This document shows positions 1 through 12,758 of a DNA stretch of 64,000 nucleotides, in pieces. Both the position numbers and the translations under genes were made by a program. The notes under the pieces are model-generated. The model saw only the letters and a program-made list of their open reading frames with translations. It did not search any database and had not been told where the DNA came from. The first letter of the stretch is position 1; each line of letters starts with the position of its first letter. Origin of the DNA: Colwellia psychrerythraea (GTDB lineage: Bacteria > Pseudomonadota > Gammaproteobacteria > Enterobacterales > Alteromonadaceae); contig MAAF01000040.1 of the NCBI GenBank assembly GCA_002163005.1, forward strand, positions 62,001 through 126,000, given 5' to 3'.

Positions 1-196
1 GTTCAACAATTTCAGATTCAATTTCTTTCGGTGATGCTGCACGCCAAGTCGTTTGTATGCCGATTTGAGGGCGCTCAATATCGGGAAATAACTGTACTGG
101 CAACTTAAATAAGCTGAGCAGGCCAACAAGTAAAGTTAGGGCAACAACAACAGCAACGGCTGCAGGACTTATTAAAGCGCTCTTGGTGAGTTTCAT
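1..196 (-). CDS. RND efflux transporter (AcrB/HAE1-like), N-terminal part, truncated by window edge
   Basis: Reverse strand from ATG at 196 reads MKLTKSALISPAAVAVVVALTLLVGLLSLFKLPVQLFPDIERPQIGIQTTWRAASPKEIESEIVE, typical RND N-terminus. Confidence 0.85.
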   Translation of the reverse strand, partial: MKLTKSALISPAAVAVVVALTLLVGLLSLFKLPVQLFPDIERPQIGIQTTWRAASPKEIESEIVE

Positions 197-345
197 TGCG
201 ATTCCAACGTTGGGTTACATTAATTAACAATCAAGATACAAGTCCTCAGTTATAAAGAAACTAAGGTTGCGATTAATCGAGATAAAAACACGACCAATGA
301 CCGATAAGAAATGCTTTGAAATTATCTGACATAATTAGACATATT

Positions 346-660
346 TATACCCGTTCTACTTGAAGATGCATGATTCAGCTGGAATTAGAAACGTCTTTAG
401 GTAAGGCATTGATTGAAGAGAATGGTTGTTCAGGAGAATATGCTCCTGCATTCTCTAATAAGCTGCATCCATGCCGCGTCCTTTTCGAAATCAATAACGC
501 AGCATAAAGCGTTTCTAAACCAGCCCCTTGGGGAAGGCTGAGCAAATCATACTCGGCGTTGCATTTCTTTTTAAGGGAATAACCCTTAATAAAAAAATGC
601 GCCTTGATTATGAGTCGCTCAGACTTCCTGATACGAGCATCTTCAAGTAGAACGGGTATA
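346..660. repeat. MITE-like nested palindromic element, 24-bp perfect terminal inverted repeats, non-coding
   Basis: tatacccgttctacttgaagatgc (346-369) is the exact reverse complement of gcatcttcaagtagaacgggtata (637-660); several internal inverted repeats; no ORF. Confidence 0.85.
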
Positions 661-793
661 GGATGGATTTTAAATGAATAAACGGACGAAAGTTAGATTA
701 TTTGCAACACCTTTAGGGGGTACTTATCTCTATTGATTAATAACACAATAAGCTATAATCGACGCAAATTTTTAGTTCAAACTACCGGCTATC

Positions 794-1858
794 ATGAGAC
801 CAATATTTTCCATAGGGCGCTGCCTACTCTTATTGTCACTTTCGTTTAATACGCAAGCCTTTTCCGCTGAAGGTGATCGCAGCAAAGTTGAGCCTGAGTC
901 ACAGAAAACCCCCTTTGAAATATGTTTGTTTAAAGCGATTAAAAGTGCCGATAAAAATGCCACCCTTGCGAAAATAGAAACACAATGTGAACAGCAAATA
1001 GTTCGTAATATTCTCAAAGATGGCAGCGACCAAGACATTGAGTTAGGTGCCCTTTCTCATAGAATAATTAGAGAAAGAAGAACCGCAGCCGATCCCTATG
1101 TGCTTTCGCCTCATAAAATGAATTACATCTTACCTTTTTCCATTGTTGATAATATTAACCGTGAAGCCTATCAAGAATTTTCAACATGGGCTGATGATTT
1201 AAAAGATGTTGAAGCCAAGTTTCAAATAAGTCTTAAAATCCCTCTTCTGACCGGGCATTGGTTGAATGAAGGTGACCAATTGTTTTTTGGTTTCACCTTA
1301 CAGTCTTGGTGGCAAATCTACGCAGATGAAATTTCAAAACCTTTTAGAGAAACCAACTACCAGCCTGAGTTTTTCTATGTTACGCCACTGAATTTCCATC
1401 CGTGGGGAGGGAATTCAGCCTTAGTAACTGGCTTCGAGCATCAATCAAATGGCCGTTCACAGCAACTATCCAGAGGTTGGAATCGTGTCTATATTAATTA
1501 TCTGTATGAAAAACGTAACTTCGCCCTATCTTTTCGTCCATGGTATCGTATTCCTGAAGAAGAGAAGTCTTCTCCCTCTGATGGTCAAGGGGATGACAAT
1601 CCCGATATTTTAGATTACATGGGTCACTTTGAATTAGGTATGGTGTACAAACACAGTACCTATTTTGAACTTTCATTTAAGGGCCGTGAAAATTTCGCGA
1701 CGCACAATGGCTTTGTTGAAGTTGGCGCTACCTTTCCATTATGGGGGAAATTAAAAGGCTACGCCCAATTTAGTAGTGGTTATGGCGAGAGTTTAATTGA
1801 CTACAATGTTAATCAAAAGCGTTTTGGTATCGGTATAGCGCTAACGAATTTACTTTAA
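794..1858 (+). CDS. pldA: Phospholipase A1 (outer membrane phospholipase A, OMPLA)
   Basis: GFEHQSNGRSQQLSRGWNRVYINY active-site region and DILDYMGHFELGM beta-barrel segments. Confidence 0.9.
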   Translation: MRPIFSIGRCLLLLSLSFNTQAFSAEGDRSKVEPESQKTPFEICLFKAIKSADKNATLAKIETQCEQQIVRNILKDGSDQDIELGALSHRIIRERRTAADPYVLSPHKMNYILPFSIVDNINREAYQEFSTWADDLKDVEAKFQISLKIPLLTGHWLNEGDQLFFGFTLQSWWQIYADEISKPFRETNYQPEFFYVTPLNFHPWGGNSALVTGFEHQSNGRSQQLSRGWNRVYINYLYEKRNFALSFRPWYRIPEEEKSSPSDGQGDDNPDILDYMGHFELGMVYKHSTYFELSFKGRENFATHNGFVEVGATFPLWGKLKGYAQFSSGYGESLIDYNVNQKRFGIGIALTNLL

Positions 1859-1908
1859 AATAAAAAACTTAAACTATGTTGTTACGACGGTGTTAGCTCT
1901 ATAAATAA

Positions 1909-1944
1909 AGCAGTAAACTGTTATTAAACAGTTACTGCTCTTTT
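1909..1944. terminator. Hairpin terminator between convergent pldA and cusA-like genes
   Basis: agcagtaaactgtt..aacagttactgct followed by ctttt; A-rich on the other side. Confidence 0.6.
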
Positions 1945-1962
1945 AATTAAGCCTGATTAAAG

Positions 1963-5082
<3,120 letters not shown>

Positions 5083-5090
5083 TTATCTCC

Positions 5091-6056
5091 TTAATGGGCG
5101 TGCGATGCGCCAGCTTTTCCTAAATCTGCTTTTAGCAGATAACTATTGCTGAGGGCATACTTGTCACCCACTCTTAGCCCTGAAATCACGTGAGTAACTT
5201 GGCCATCAGTTTCACCAAGTTGTAACTCACGTGTCTCATAGCCGCTTTTGTTTGTAACGAAAATGACGTTCTTACCTTCAACTTCTTGAAGGGCACGATT
5301 GTCGATAACTAAGCTGGCATCCATTTGACTAGTCACTATACTGCCGGCTAACATTTGCCCTGGTGTCCATAAGCCATTGCTATTTTCTAGTGGTACTATT
5401 GCCGTCATAAATGGTTGATTTTTATTGGCCATTAAATACATTATGTTGGATTGTGTTTTAGCAACCGTTGATGAAATGGTAACTTGCTGACCTTTTTTAA
5501 TCGCTTGTTGGCTTGGAAATATCTTGTATTCAACCCACAATTGGTCATAGTTTTCCAGCGTTAGCAACGGTTGTAAACTCGCTAACTCGCCAGGGTTCGC
5601 ATACCGTTCAGTTACTACACCTGAAATTGGCGCGGAAATGTTATAACGCTTTAAACTATCGCTCGATTCAACTTGCGCAATATTTTCTCCTGCTTTAACA
5701 ACATCGCCAACATTAACGCTTAATTTAGTGATCAAGCCAGGAAAACGAGCACTCACTTGACTAATTGCCTTTGGATTGATGACAGAGCGACCATACACGG
5801 TCGTCATTTTATTTATTTGACCAGCACCCGCGGTGGCATTGATTATCCCTGCTTTTAGGGCGTCACTTAGTGTGATTTCAATGTGTCCCTCTATTTCATT
5901 ATGCTTACCTTCATCACCATGAGATTTTTCTTCTCCATGGTGATCACTGTGCTGGTCTTCTTTACCGTGATCTTCGCCCGCGATTAGGTTATTACTAATT
6001 ACTGCACTGCTTAAAGTTGCTGCTATTAATAGTAAAGTTGTATATTTAATGGTCAT
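5091..6056 (-). CDS. Efflux RND periplasmic adaptor subunit (CusB/CzcB type), His-rich N-terminus
   Basis: HGKEDQHSDHHGEEKSHGDEGKH stretch, membrane-fusion fold segments (ISAPISGVVTERYANPGE), operon position. Confidence 0.88.
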   Translation of the reverse strand: MTIKYTTLLLIAATLSSAVISNNLIAGEDHGKEDQHSDHHGEEKSHGDEGKHNEIEGHIEITLSDALKAGIINATAGAGQINKMTTVYGRSVINPKAISQVSARFPGLITKLSVNVGDVVKAGENIAQVESSDSLKRYNISAPISGVVTERYANPGELASLQPLLTLENYDQLWVEYKIFPSQQAIKKGQQVTISSTVAKTQSNIMYLMANKNQPFMTAIVPLENSNGLWTPGQMLAGSIVTSQMDASLVIDNRALQEVEGKNVIFVTNKSGYETRELQLGETDGQVTHVISGLRVGDKYALSNSYLLKADLGKAGASHAH

Positions 6057-6066
6057 GTGAAATTCC

Positions 6067-7428
6067 TTAAAATTCGTTATTTATTGGTGACGTTAAATCG
6101 TATTGAGAGGCAGGAAGAGGTTCCGCAATTAGTTGCTCGATTTCCGTTCCATATCGTAAAGCAGCAGAGGCAGATTCAATCATGGCACGACGGGCAAAGA
6201 GTAATTCTTGTCTCGCAGTCAAATAATCTAAATAACTATAACGACCACGTTGGTAGGCGATTTGAGTTTCGTCTAATGCCTCGGTTAGGGTGGGAATAAT
6301 ACTTTCTTTAAGGTTTTTAGCGATAAAAATGGCTTGCTTCCTGTTGGCATAAGCTCGATATAGTTGATTATGTAAAGCCAACATAGTTACTTCTCTTTTT
6401 ACTATGATTTCATCACGTGCTGCTTGTGCTGAAAGAATCGCTCCAGTATTTCGTTTTGATGCAAATAGCGGCATGCTAAAACCTGCAGTAAGTGCGGTAT
6501 CGTTAACGTCTTGAATTTGCTTAATTCCAACCGACCATTTGATATCTGCACTGGACTCAGTACGCGCTAAACGAAGTTGAGCCTCCCTTAATCGTTCTTC
6601 AGTGGCATAAATTAAAATTTCAGGGTTTTGTTTAACTTTGGCAAGCAAAGTTGTCAATTCAATATCGGCTGAAAACTGGTATAAATCTCCCTCAACTTGA
6701 GTAAATGATGGCGTAGTTTCCTTCCACATCATGGCTAATGCGACTTTAGAATAATCAAATTGTTGTTGCTCAGATGAAGTCACCAATCTTGCGTTACCAA
6801 CAGCTGCAAGTGCTCGTTTAATTTCGGCTTCGGGCGCAACACCTGCTTTTGAACGTTTTTCAACTTCAGCTAAAGTATTTTCAGCCAGTAATGTCGCTTC
6901 TTGAGCTAACGATAACCGCTCTTGTGCTGCAAGAATATCTATATAACGGCGTGTCACTTCACTCAGTAAGTTCAAGGCCTCAATTTTACGCATTGCGGTA
7001 AGTTGTGAACTGCGACTTTTAACGACACCAATACGGGCTTCCCTTTTATCACCCATTTCTATAATCGAAGAGAGAGAGAGAGTAAATTCAGTACTATTAA
7101 GTACGCCTATATCGTCAGTGCCAGCAAAATTTTCCATTTCAAAGCCGACTTCATAGGATGGCCTCAAGCCCTGACTTTGTAACTGGCCTTCAAGCGCACT
7201 TTGGCGAAATTTGAACACTTTAAGGGAAGGGTTATCCTTAACTGTTCTTTTGATTGCAGAAGATAATGTTAAGGTGTTTTCTTGCAACAAATTCTTTTCA
7301 TTTATACTGTGCGCCATTGGACTAAAAGCCCATAAAACAAGAATAAATGATTGAAAATAGATTACCCATTTCGATGATAACCAAGACAATTTTGCACCTT
7401 TAGGAGGCACATTAGTAAAATAATGCAT
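6067..7428 (-). CDS. TolC family outer-membrane efflux protein (CzcC/CusC type)
   Basis: NPSLKVFKFRQSALEGQLQSQGLRPSYEVGFEMENF; operon position. Confidence 0.85.
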   Translation of the reverse strand: MHYFTNVPPKGAKLSWLSSKWVIYFQSFILVLWAFSPMAHSINEKNLLQENTLTLSSAIKRTVKDNPSLKVFKFRQSALEGQLQSQGLRPSYEVGFEMENFAGTDDIGVLNSTEFTLSLSSIIEMGDKREARIGVVKSRSSQLTAMRKIEALNLLSEVTRRYIDILAAQERLSLAQEATLLAENTLAEVEKRSKAGVAPEAEIKRALAAVGNARLVTSSEQQQFDYSKVALAMMWKETTPSFTQVEGDLYQFSADIELTTLLAKVKQNPEILIYATEERLREAQLRLARTESSADIKWSVGIKQIQDVNDTALTAGFSMPLFASKRNTGAILSAQAARDEIIVKREVTMLALHNQLYRAYANRKQAIFIAKNLKESIIPTLTEALDETQIAYQRGRYSYLDYLTARQELLFARRAMIESASAALRYGTEIEQLIAEPLPASQYDLTSPINNEF

Positions 7429-7486
7429 AGGTATTTCCTATTTTTTGATAAATGTATTGATGATATTTTGTAAACCATCAAGGGAA

Positions 7487-7909
7487 TTAGTAAATGTATA
7501 TACCCAAGCTAGATTTTGGAGGGCGCAGGAAGGAATAGTAAGGTCTATTGAATTGTGTTGGTTCAATACCATCAACTAATAGTTCAGCCGTTTTTATGTC
7601 ATCTTTAACTGACACAAGAGTAAACATATTATTTGAGCAGCATGGACAACATTTAGCATTACAATCCAAGCATTCATCCTGATTGATTTCTTGCTCTAAC
7701 GCTGATTCATTTTCAGCAACGAGTTCGGCATCTATACTATTGAATTGAAGGTAGTACTCGGAAAGTCGTTCATTATTTTGACTGGACTCGCAACTATCTG
7801 CCATAGCAAAAGCAGATTGCAGAGTTATCAATACAATCATCACGTAGAAAAGCATGTTGAAATCTCTCCAACCTTTATTCGGTTGGAAAATATTACGTAA
7901 TAGAATCAT
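7487..7909 (-). CDS. Small Cys-rich exported protein of metal-efflux operon
   Basis: Hydrophobic N-terminus and CLDCNAKCCPCC cluster; stop overlaps next upstream gene. Confidence 0.55.
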   Translation of the reverse strand: MILLRNIFQPNKGWRDFNMLFYVMIVLITLQSAFAMADSCESSQNNERLSEYYLQFNSIDAELVAENESALEQEINQDECLDCNAKCCPCCSNNMFTLVSVKDDIKTAELLVDGIEPTQFNRPYYSFLRPPKSSLGIYIY

Positions 7910-8532
7910 GCAATACAGCTTTTATCTGCTGATTTACTTTCTGTAATTGAGACTTTCGCTTCACGGATAATTGCAATACTAGAATGGATGACGATAATTG
8001 CTATAACACTGCCAATGACCCAATCAGGCCAAGCAGTGTTTAATCGGCCTACTAAAAATGCTGAAATCAATATCCCTATATTGGCCAACATATCATTGCG
8101 CGAACAGATCCAACTGGCTTTAAGGTTTACATCACCTTGTCTAAATTGGTATAAAACGGCAAAACAAATCATATTAACAATTAAGGCCATGAAGCCAACC
8201 GAAAACATCAGATCAGACTGAGGCTCACTACCGAGCCAAATACGTCTAACAACATCTAATAACACAAGTAAACCAAGAGATAACTGTAAATACCCGTTTG
8301 CTAAAGCCGCACGACCTTTATACAACAAACTTTTCCCTACCGCATAGAGGCTAAGTGAATACACTGCAGCATCGGCAAGCATATCAAGAGAGTCTGCGAG
8401 CAAACCACTAGAGTTTGCTAACCAACCTGCAATAAATTCTATGATAAACATACTAAAGTTAAGGATTAGTACAACCCAGAGTAATTTTCTTTCGTTGGTA
8501 TTCTTTGCTTCTGCGGCACAACAACCTGACAT
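7906..8532 (-). CDS. Cation diffusion facilitator-like transporter
   Basis: IEFIAGWLANSSGLLADSLDMLADAAVYSLSLYAVGKS; MSGCC N-terminus. Confidence 0.85.
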   Translation of the reverse strand: MSGCCAAEAKNTNERKLLWVVLILNFSMFIIEFIAGWLANSSGLLADSLDMLADAAVYSLSLYAVGKSLLYKGRAALANGYLQLSLGLLVLLDVVRRIWLGSEPQSDLMFSVGFMALIVNMICFAVLYQFRQGDVNLKASWICSRNDMLANIGILISAFLVGRLNTAWPDWVIGSVIAIIVIHSSIAIIREAKVSITESKSADKSCIA

Positions 8533-8573
8533 AATAAGCTCGTTTATTCTTGAATAAGGTCTTTAATTGGGCC

Positions 8574-8604
8574 ATGATAAACCTTACTGTTGGAGTAAGG
8601 TCAA
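8574..8604 (-). promoter_or_regulatory. MerR-type promoter/operator: TTGACC -19 bp- TATCAT with dyad ACCTTACT-gttgg-AGTAAGGT in the spacer
   Basis: Reverse strand ttgacc ttactccaacagtaaggtt tatcat; 19-bp spacer is the hallmark of MerR-activated promoters. Confidence 0.88.
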
Positions 8605-8609
8605 GCGTT

Positions 8610-8996
8610 ATGAAAATAAATCAACTATCTAAATTAACCAATGTGCTCAGTAAAACCATTCGATATTATGAGGACGTTGGTTTACTGCCTAAAGCATCTC
8701 GCAATAGCAATGGTTATCGAGACTACAGTTCAAGCGATGTCGATAATTTAATTTTTATTCGTCGATGTCGAGAGCTACAAATCCCTCTTGAGAAAATAAA
8801 AGTATTGATACAAGTACAAACAGACACAACATCATCGTGCAGTGAAGTAGATCTGCTTATTGAGCAACAGCTGGAGAATGTTCGTAAAACGATAAATGAG
8901 TTATCATTATTAGAGAAAACGCTGCATACGTTAGCAAAATCTTGTTCAAATGATATTGTTGGGGAATGTGAAATTTTGAAAAATTTAAAACAGTAA
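8610..8996 (+). CDS. MerR family metal-responsive transcriptional regulator
   Basis: MKINQLSKLTNVLSKTIRYYEDVGLLPKASRNSNGYRDYSSSDVDNLIFIRRCRELQIPLEKIK; start chosen at 8610 rather than the 8550 of the ORF track. Confidence 0.9.
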   Translation: MKINQLSKLTNVLSKTIRYYEDVGLLPKASRNSNGYRDYSSSDVDNLIFIRRCRELQIPLEKIKVLIQVQTDTTSSCSEVDLLIEQQLENVRKTINELSLLEKTLHTLAKSCSNDIVGECEILKNLKQ

Positions 8997-9181
8997 GTTT
9001 ACTAATAGTATTAAGAAAGACTCGCTTGAAGCATTTTATCAGTGAGATCAATGGTGGATTAGTAACCATGACTTATTTTGTTAGGTAACAAACTGGCCAC
9101 CATTACCGAATTAACTAAAAACAGGCAATAATAAAAGTTATCACCTATTTTTAGGATAAATAAATCAACCCGATTGGTATT

Positions 9182-10384
9182 TTACTCAGGTAAACCAAAG
9201 GTATCGACAACATAATCGAGATCTTTATCTCCTCGACCACTTAAATTAACGAGTACAGATTTTTCTGGGAATTTTTGCGCAAGCTTCATCGCATAAGCAA
9301 CCGCATGGGCACTTTCTAACGCAGGGATAATTCCCTCTAATCGGCTCAATTCATAAAATGCATCAATACACTCTTTATCCGTAATACTGTCGTAGGTAAC
9401 TTTATTTAAGTCCTTCAACATACTGTGCTCCGGACCTACGCCTGGGTAATCAAGACCACTGGCAATAGAATGTACCGGTGCTGGATCACCATTTTCACCT
9501 TGAAGGATATAACATTTAAAGCCATGGATAAGACCAGGCTTACCGAGAGTCATCGTGGCGGCATGCTCTCCCGTTTTAAAAGATTTTCCTGCCGGTTCAA
9601 TACCAAACAATTGAGTCTCATCATCTTCTAAAAAGGATGAGAAAATTCCCATCGCATTACTACCACCGCCAATACAAGCGACAACGCTGTCAGGTAACTC
9701 ACCTGTCATATCTAAAAATTGCTCCCTCGCTTCAATGCCAATAACACGTTGAAAGTCACGTACTATCATTGGAAAGGGATGTGGGCCAACAACTGAGCCT
9801 ATGCAATATATGGTTGAAATAGGGTCTTTAAGGTACGCTTCAAAAGCACTGTCTACCGCTTCTTTTAAAGTTTTCAAACCATGAGTTACTGGAATAACAG
9901 TTGCCCCTAGCACTTTCATGCGCAGTACATTAGGGTACTCTTTTTTAATATCAACTTCGCCCATATGAATTTCGCACTCTAGGCCAAAATAAGCCGCTGC
10001 GGTAGCTAGGGCAACGCCATGTTGTCCTGCGCCCGTTTCAGCAATTAGCTTCTTTTTACCTAAGTGTTTAGCAAGTAAGGCTTCGCCCATACAATGATTT
10101 AACTTATGAGCTCCAGTATGATTTAAATCTTCTCTTTTTAAATAAATTTGCCCGCCATATTTTTCTGATAAGCGTTGGCAATGATAAACAGGTGTAGGAC
10201 GACCTTGATAATATTTTCTAATATCACGAAGCTCTGAAATAAATTTATGAGACTTACTGATAGCAAAGTAAGCATCATTAATTTTCTTCATCTCTTCTTC
10301 TAAATTTGGGGGAATAAATGCACCACCATATTCATTAAAAAATCCGTCTTTGTTCGGGTACTTTTTAAAATAATTCTCTTTCAT
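9182..10384 (-). CDS. Stand-alone tryptophan synthase beta-like protein (divergent TrpB)
   Basis: [25 protein letters not shown]-lysine motif, [18 protein letters not shown]; no trpA alongside. Confidence 0.85.
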   Translation of the reverse strand: MKENYFKKYPNKDGFFNEYGGAFIPPNLEEEMKKINDAYFAISKSHKFISELRDIRKYYQGRPTPVYHCQRLSEKYGGQIYLKREDLNHTGAHKLNHCMGEALLAKHLGKKKLIAETGAGQHGVALATAAAYFGLECEIHMGEVDIKKEYPNVLRMKVLGATVIPVTHGLKTLKEAVDSAFEAYLKDPISTIYCIGSVVGPHPFPMIVRDFQRVIGIEAREQFLDMTGELPDSVVACIGGGSNAMGIFSSFLEDDETQLFGIEPAGKSFKTGEHAATMTLGKPGLIHGFKCYILQGENGDPAPVHSIASGLDYPGVGPEHSMLKDLNKVTYDSITDKECIDAFYELSRLEGIIPALESAHAVAYAMKLAQKFPEKSVLVNLSGRGDKDLDYVVDTFGLPE

Positions 10385-10711
10385 TTTATTCCTTTATGAT
10401 TATGGGAAGAGTAAAAATAATAACCAGCGACAAAAAATACCGCAAGGATAAATCTGCCTATTATCCCAATCTAAATCAAATAAACGGGAAAGATTTCATT
10501 AGGTGAAAAAAGCAGGATGAGCTCTTTGAATTTTAAAGTAATATTTACGCGGGTATTTTCGATGAAATATAGGTTGTCTCAACGATTACTCTTGCCACTC
10601 CCCCCTAAAAATTATCTTCATAAGATGTTGCAATTACAGTGTTTTAGCACAATTGTAGGTGCATTAAATTAGTGGCTCACAGTAAAGTCCAAAAAACAGC
10701 TATTTTTAATG

Positions 10712-10760
10712 TTAATTAAACAATTACCTTGTGTTGAATCAAAGTAATTGTTTTAATTAA
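10712..10760. promoter_or_regulatory. Large dyad upstream of the DUF1538 operon
   Basis: ttaattaaacaattacctt / aaagtaattgttttaattaa around gtgttgaatc, ending 38 bp before ATG. Confidence 0.5.
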
Positions 10761-10798
10761 TTTTATAATATTAGGTAATCCCCATTAATTTATTATTT

Positions 10799-11536
10799 AT
10801 GAATCATCAGTTTATCGTTTTTCTAAAAGCATTATTAGGTAGTTGTAAAGACTTACTACCCATTATCCTCGTTATTGCATTTTTCCAATTTTCCGTACTG
10901 CAACAACCCATGCCTAATGTTGGCGATATATTAGTTGGCCTAGCATTAGTCGTCTTAGGTTTAACATTCTTTATTTACGGTTTAGAAATGGGCTTATTCC
11001 CCATTGGTGAATCAATGGCGCAAGCATTCGCTAAAAAAGGCAGCATTAGCTGGTTACTGACTTTTGCCTTTTGTTTAGGATTTGGCACGACTGTGGCTGA
11101 GCCCTCCTTAATCGCCGTTGCAAAAGAAGCAGCAATTGTTGCCGCATCAGGGGGAATTATTACTGATACGCTAGAATCACAACTTTCTTATGCCAATGGT
11201 TTACGTTTCACCGTTGCCTTTGCTGTTGGCTTGGCCATTGTTATTGGTGTGTTACGCATAATTCGTGGTTGGCCTATACAATATTTAATTTTAGGCGGCT
11301 ATGTTGTTGTGGTACTGATGACGTTAGTTGCACCTAGCTGGATTATTGGCATTGCATACGATTCTGGCGGCGTTACTACCTCAACGATTACCGTTCCTTT
11401 AGTAACAGCACTCGGTGTTGGTTTAGCCTCAGCAATAAAAGGTAGGAATCCTATGATTGACGGCTTTGGTTTGATTGCTTTTGCCTCATTAACACCGATG
11501 ATTTTTGTGATGATTTACGGCATGGTGATCAGTTAA
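10799..11536 (+). CDS. DUF1538 family membrane protein, first copy
   Basis: [13 protein letters not shown] and [26 protein letters not shown] motifs, multiple TM segments. Confidence 0.85.
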   Translation: MNHQFIVFLKALLGSCKDLLPIILVIAFFQFSVLQQPMPNVGDILVGLALVVLGLTFFIYGLEMGLFPIGESMAQAFAKKGSISWLLTFAFCLGFGTTVAEPSLIAVAKEAAIVAASGGIITDTLESQLSYANGLRFTVAFAVGLAIVIGVLRIIRGWPIQYLILGGYVVVVLMTLVAPSWIIGIAYDSGGVTTSTITVPLVTALGVGLASAIKGRNPMIDGFGLIAFASLTPMIFVMIYGMVIS

Positions 11537-12372
11537 TGGATTTATTCTTTGAATTTTTGACCACCTTAAAAAATACCGTTATTGATGTATTACCTATTTT
11601 GTCGATAATTTTAGGCTTTCAGCTGCTGGTTATTCGCAAACCTATTCCACACATCAAACAAGTAGGCTTCGGTTTTATTTATGTACTTATTGGTTTAGCG
11701 CTGTTTTTGCTTGGTTTAGAAAAAGCCTTATTTCCGCTCGGAAAAATGATGGCAGAGCAGCTAACCGCACCAGAATTTATTCATGCGGGCGAGCAAGTAT
11801 TAACAAGCATTCATTGGACAGATTATAAGTGGGTTTATATTTTTGCCGCCGCCATTGGTTTTAGCACTACCATTGCAGAGCCCTCACTGATTGCCGTAGC
11901 CCTTAAAGCTGAAGAGGTCTCTGGTGGTGCTATTAATGCAAATAGTTTGAGAATTTCAGTCGCCATTGGCGTTGCTTTTGGTATTGCTCTGGGGAGTTAT
12001 CGCATCGTCGTTGGCCACCCTATTCATTATTATATAATTGCCGGTTATATTGTTGTGGTTATTCAAACTTTTTATTGTCCTAAACTTATAGTGCCATTGG
12101 CCTATGATTCAGGCGGAGTAACAACCTCAACCGTAACCGTTCCTTTGGTTGCTGCTTTGGGTTTAGGTTTAGCCAGTACTATTCCAGGACGAAGTCCATT
12201 AATTGACGGATTTGGTTTAATCGCTTTTGCGAGTTTATGTCCAATCATTGCGGTAATGACTTATGCGCAGCTCACTGAAGCCAGAACACACCGAACGAAT
12301 AAAAAGTTAGAAAAAAGAAAAAGAATTAAAGAAGAAAAACGTAATTTAAACAGAAATAACGAGACTCCTTAA
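11536..12372 (+). CDS. DUF1538 family membrane protein, second copy
   Basis: [15 protein letters not shown] and [26 protein letters not shown]; start overlaps previous stop. Confidence 0.85.
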   Translation: MDLFFEFLTTLKNTVIDVLPILSIILGFQLLVIRKPIPHIKQVGFGFIYVLIGLALFLLGLEKALFPLGKMMAEQLTAPEFIHAGEQVLTSIHWTDYKWVYIFAAAIGFSTTIAEPSLIAVALKAEEVSGGAINANSLRISVAIGVAFGIALGSYRIVVGHPIHYYIIAGYIVVVIQTFYCPKLIVPLAYDSGGVTTSTVTVPLVAALGLGLASTIPGRSPLIDGFGLIAFASLCPIIAVMTYAQLTEARTHRTNKKLEKRKRIKEEKRNLNRNNETP

Positions 12373-12407
12373 AAGGGCCTAAAAAGACAAATAAAACAGG
12401 TGATCAT

Positions 12408-12758
12408 ATGCAATTCAAATTAATTGTTGCCTTTGTTGACGACGCTGTCACAGACGACGTTATGAAAGGTGCAAGAATGGCAGGCGCTACTGGCGCGACC
12501 ATAATAAATAATGCCCGAGGTGAAGGTGTAAAACGCCAGCGCACTTTTTTTGGCATGCAACTTGAGACACAAAGAGATGTATTACTTTTTGTTGTTGAGC
12601 AGCACTTAGCAAGAAAAATTCTTGAGCGAATTAGTAATATTGCTGGTTTTGATGAAGATCCAGGTAAAGGTATCGCTATTCAATTAAATGTCGAAGATGC
12701 AGTAGGCGTAGCTCATCAGGTGGAGCGCTTAAAAGGTAAAATTGAGGAAGAGCTATGA
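12408..12758 (+). CDS. P-II family signal protein with short, non-canonical T-loop
   Basis: MQFKLIVAFVDDAVTDDVMKGARMAGATGATIINNARGEGVKRQRTFFGMQLETQRDVLLFVVE. Confidence 0.82.
   Translation: MQFKLIVAFVDDAVTDDVMKGARMAGATGATIINNARGEGVKRQRTFFGMQLETQRDVLLFVVEQHLARKILERISNIAGFDEDPGKGIAIQLNVEDAVGVAHQVERLKGKIEEEL

Noticed and set aside
7068-7083. (GA)n microsatellite inside the TolC-like gene
   Set aside because: Encodes an in-frame Ser-Leu stretch; too short to argue phase variation.
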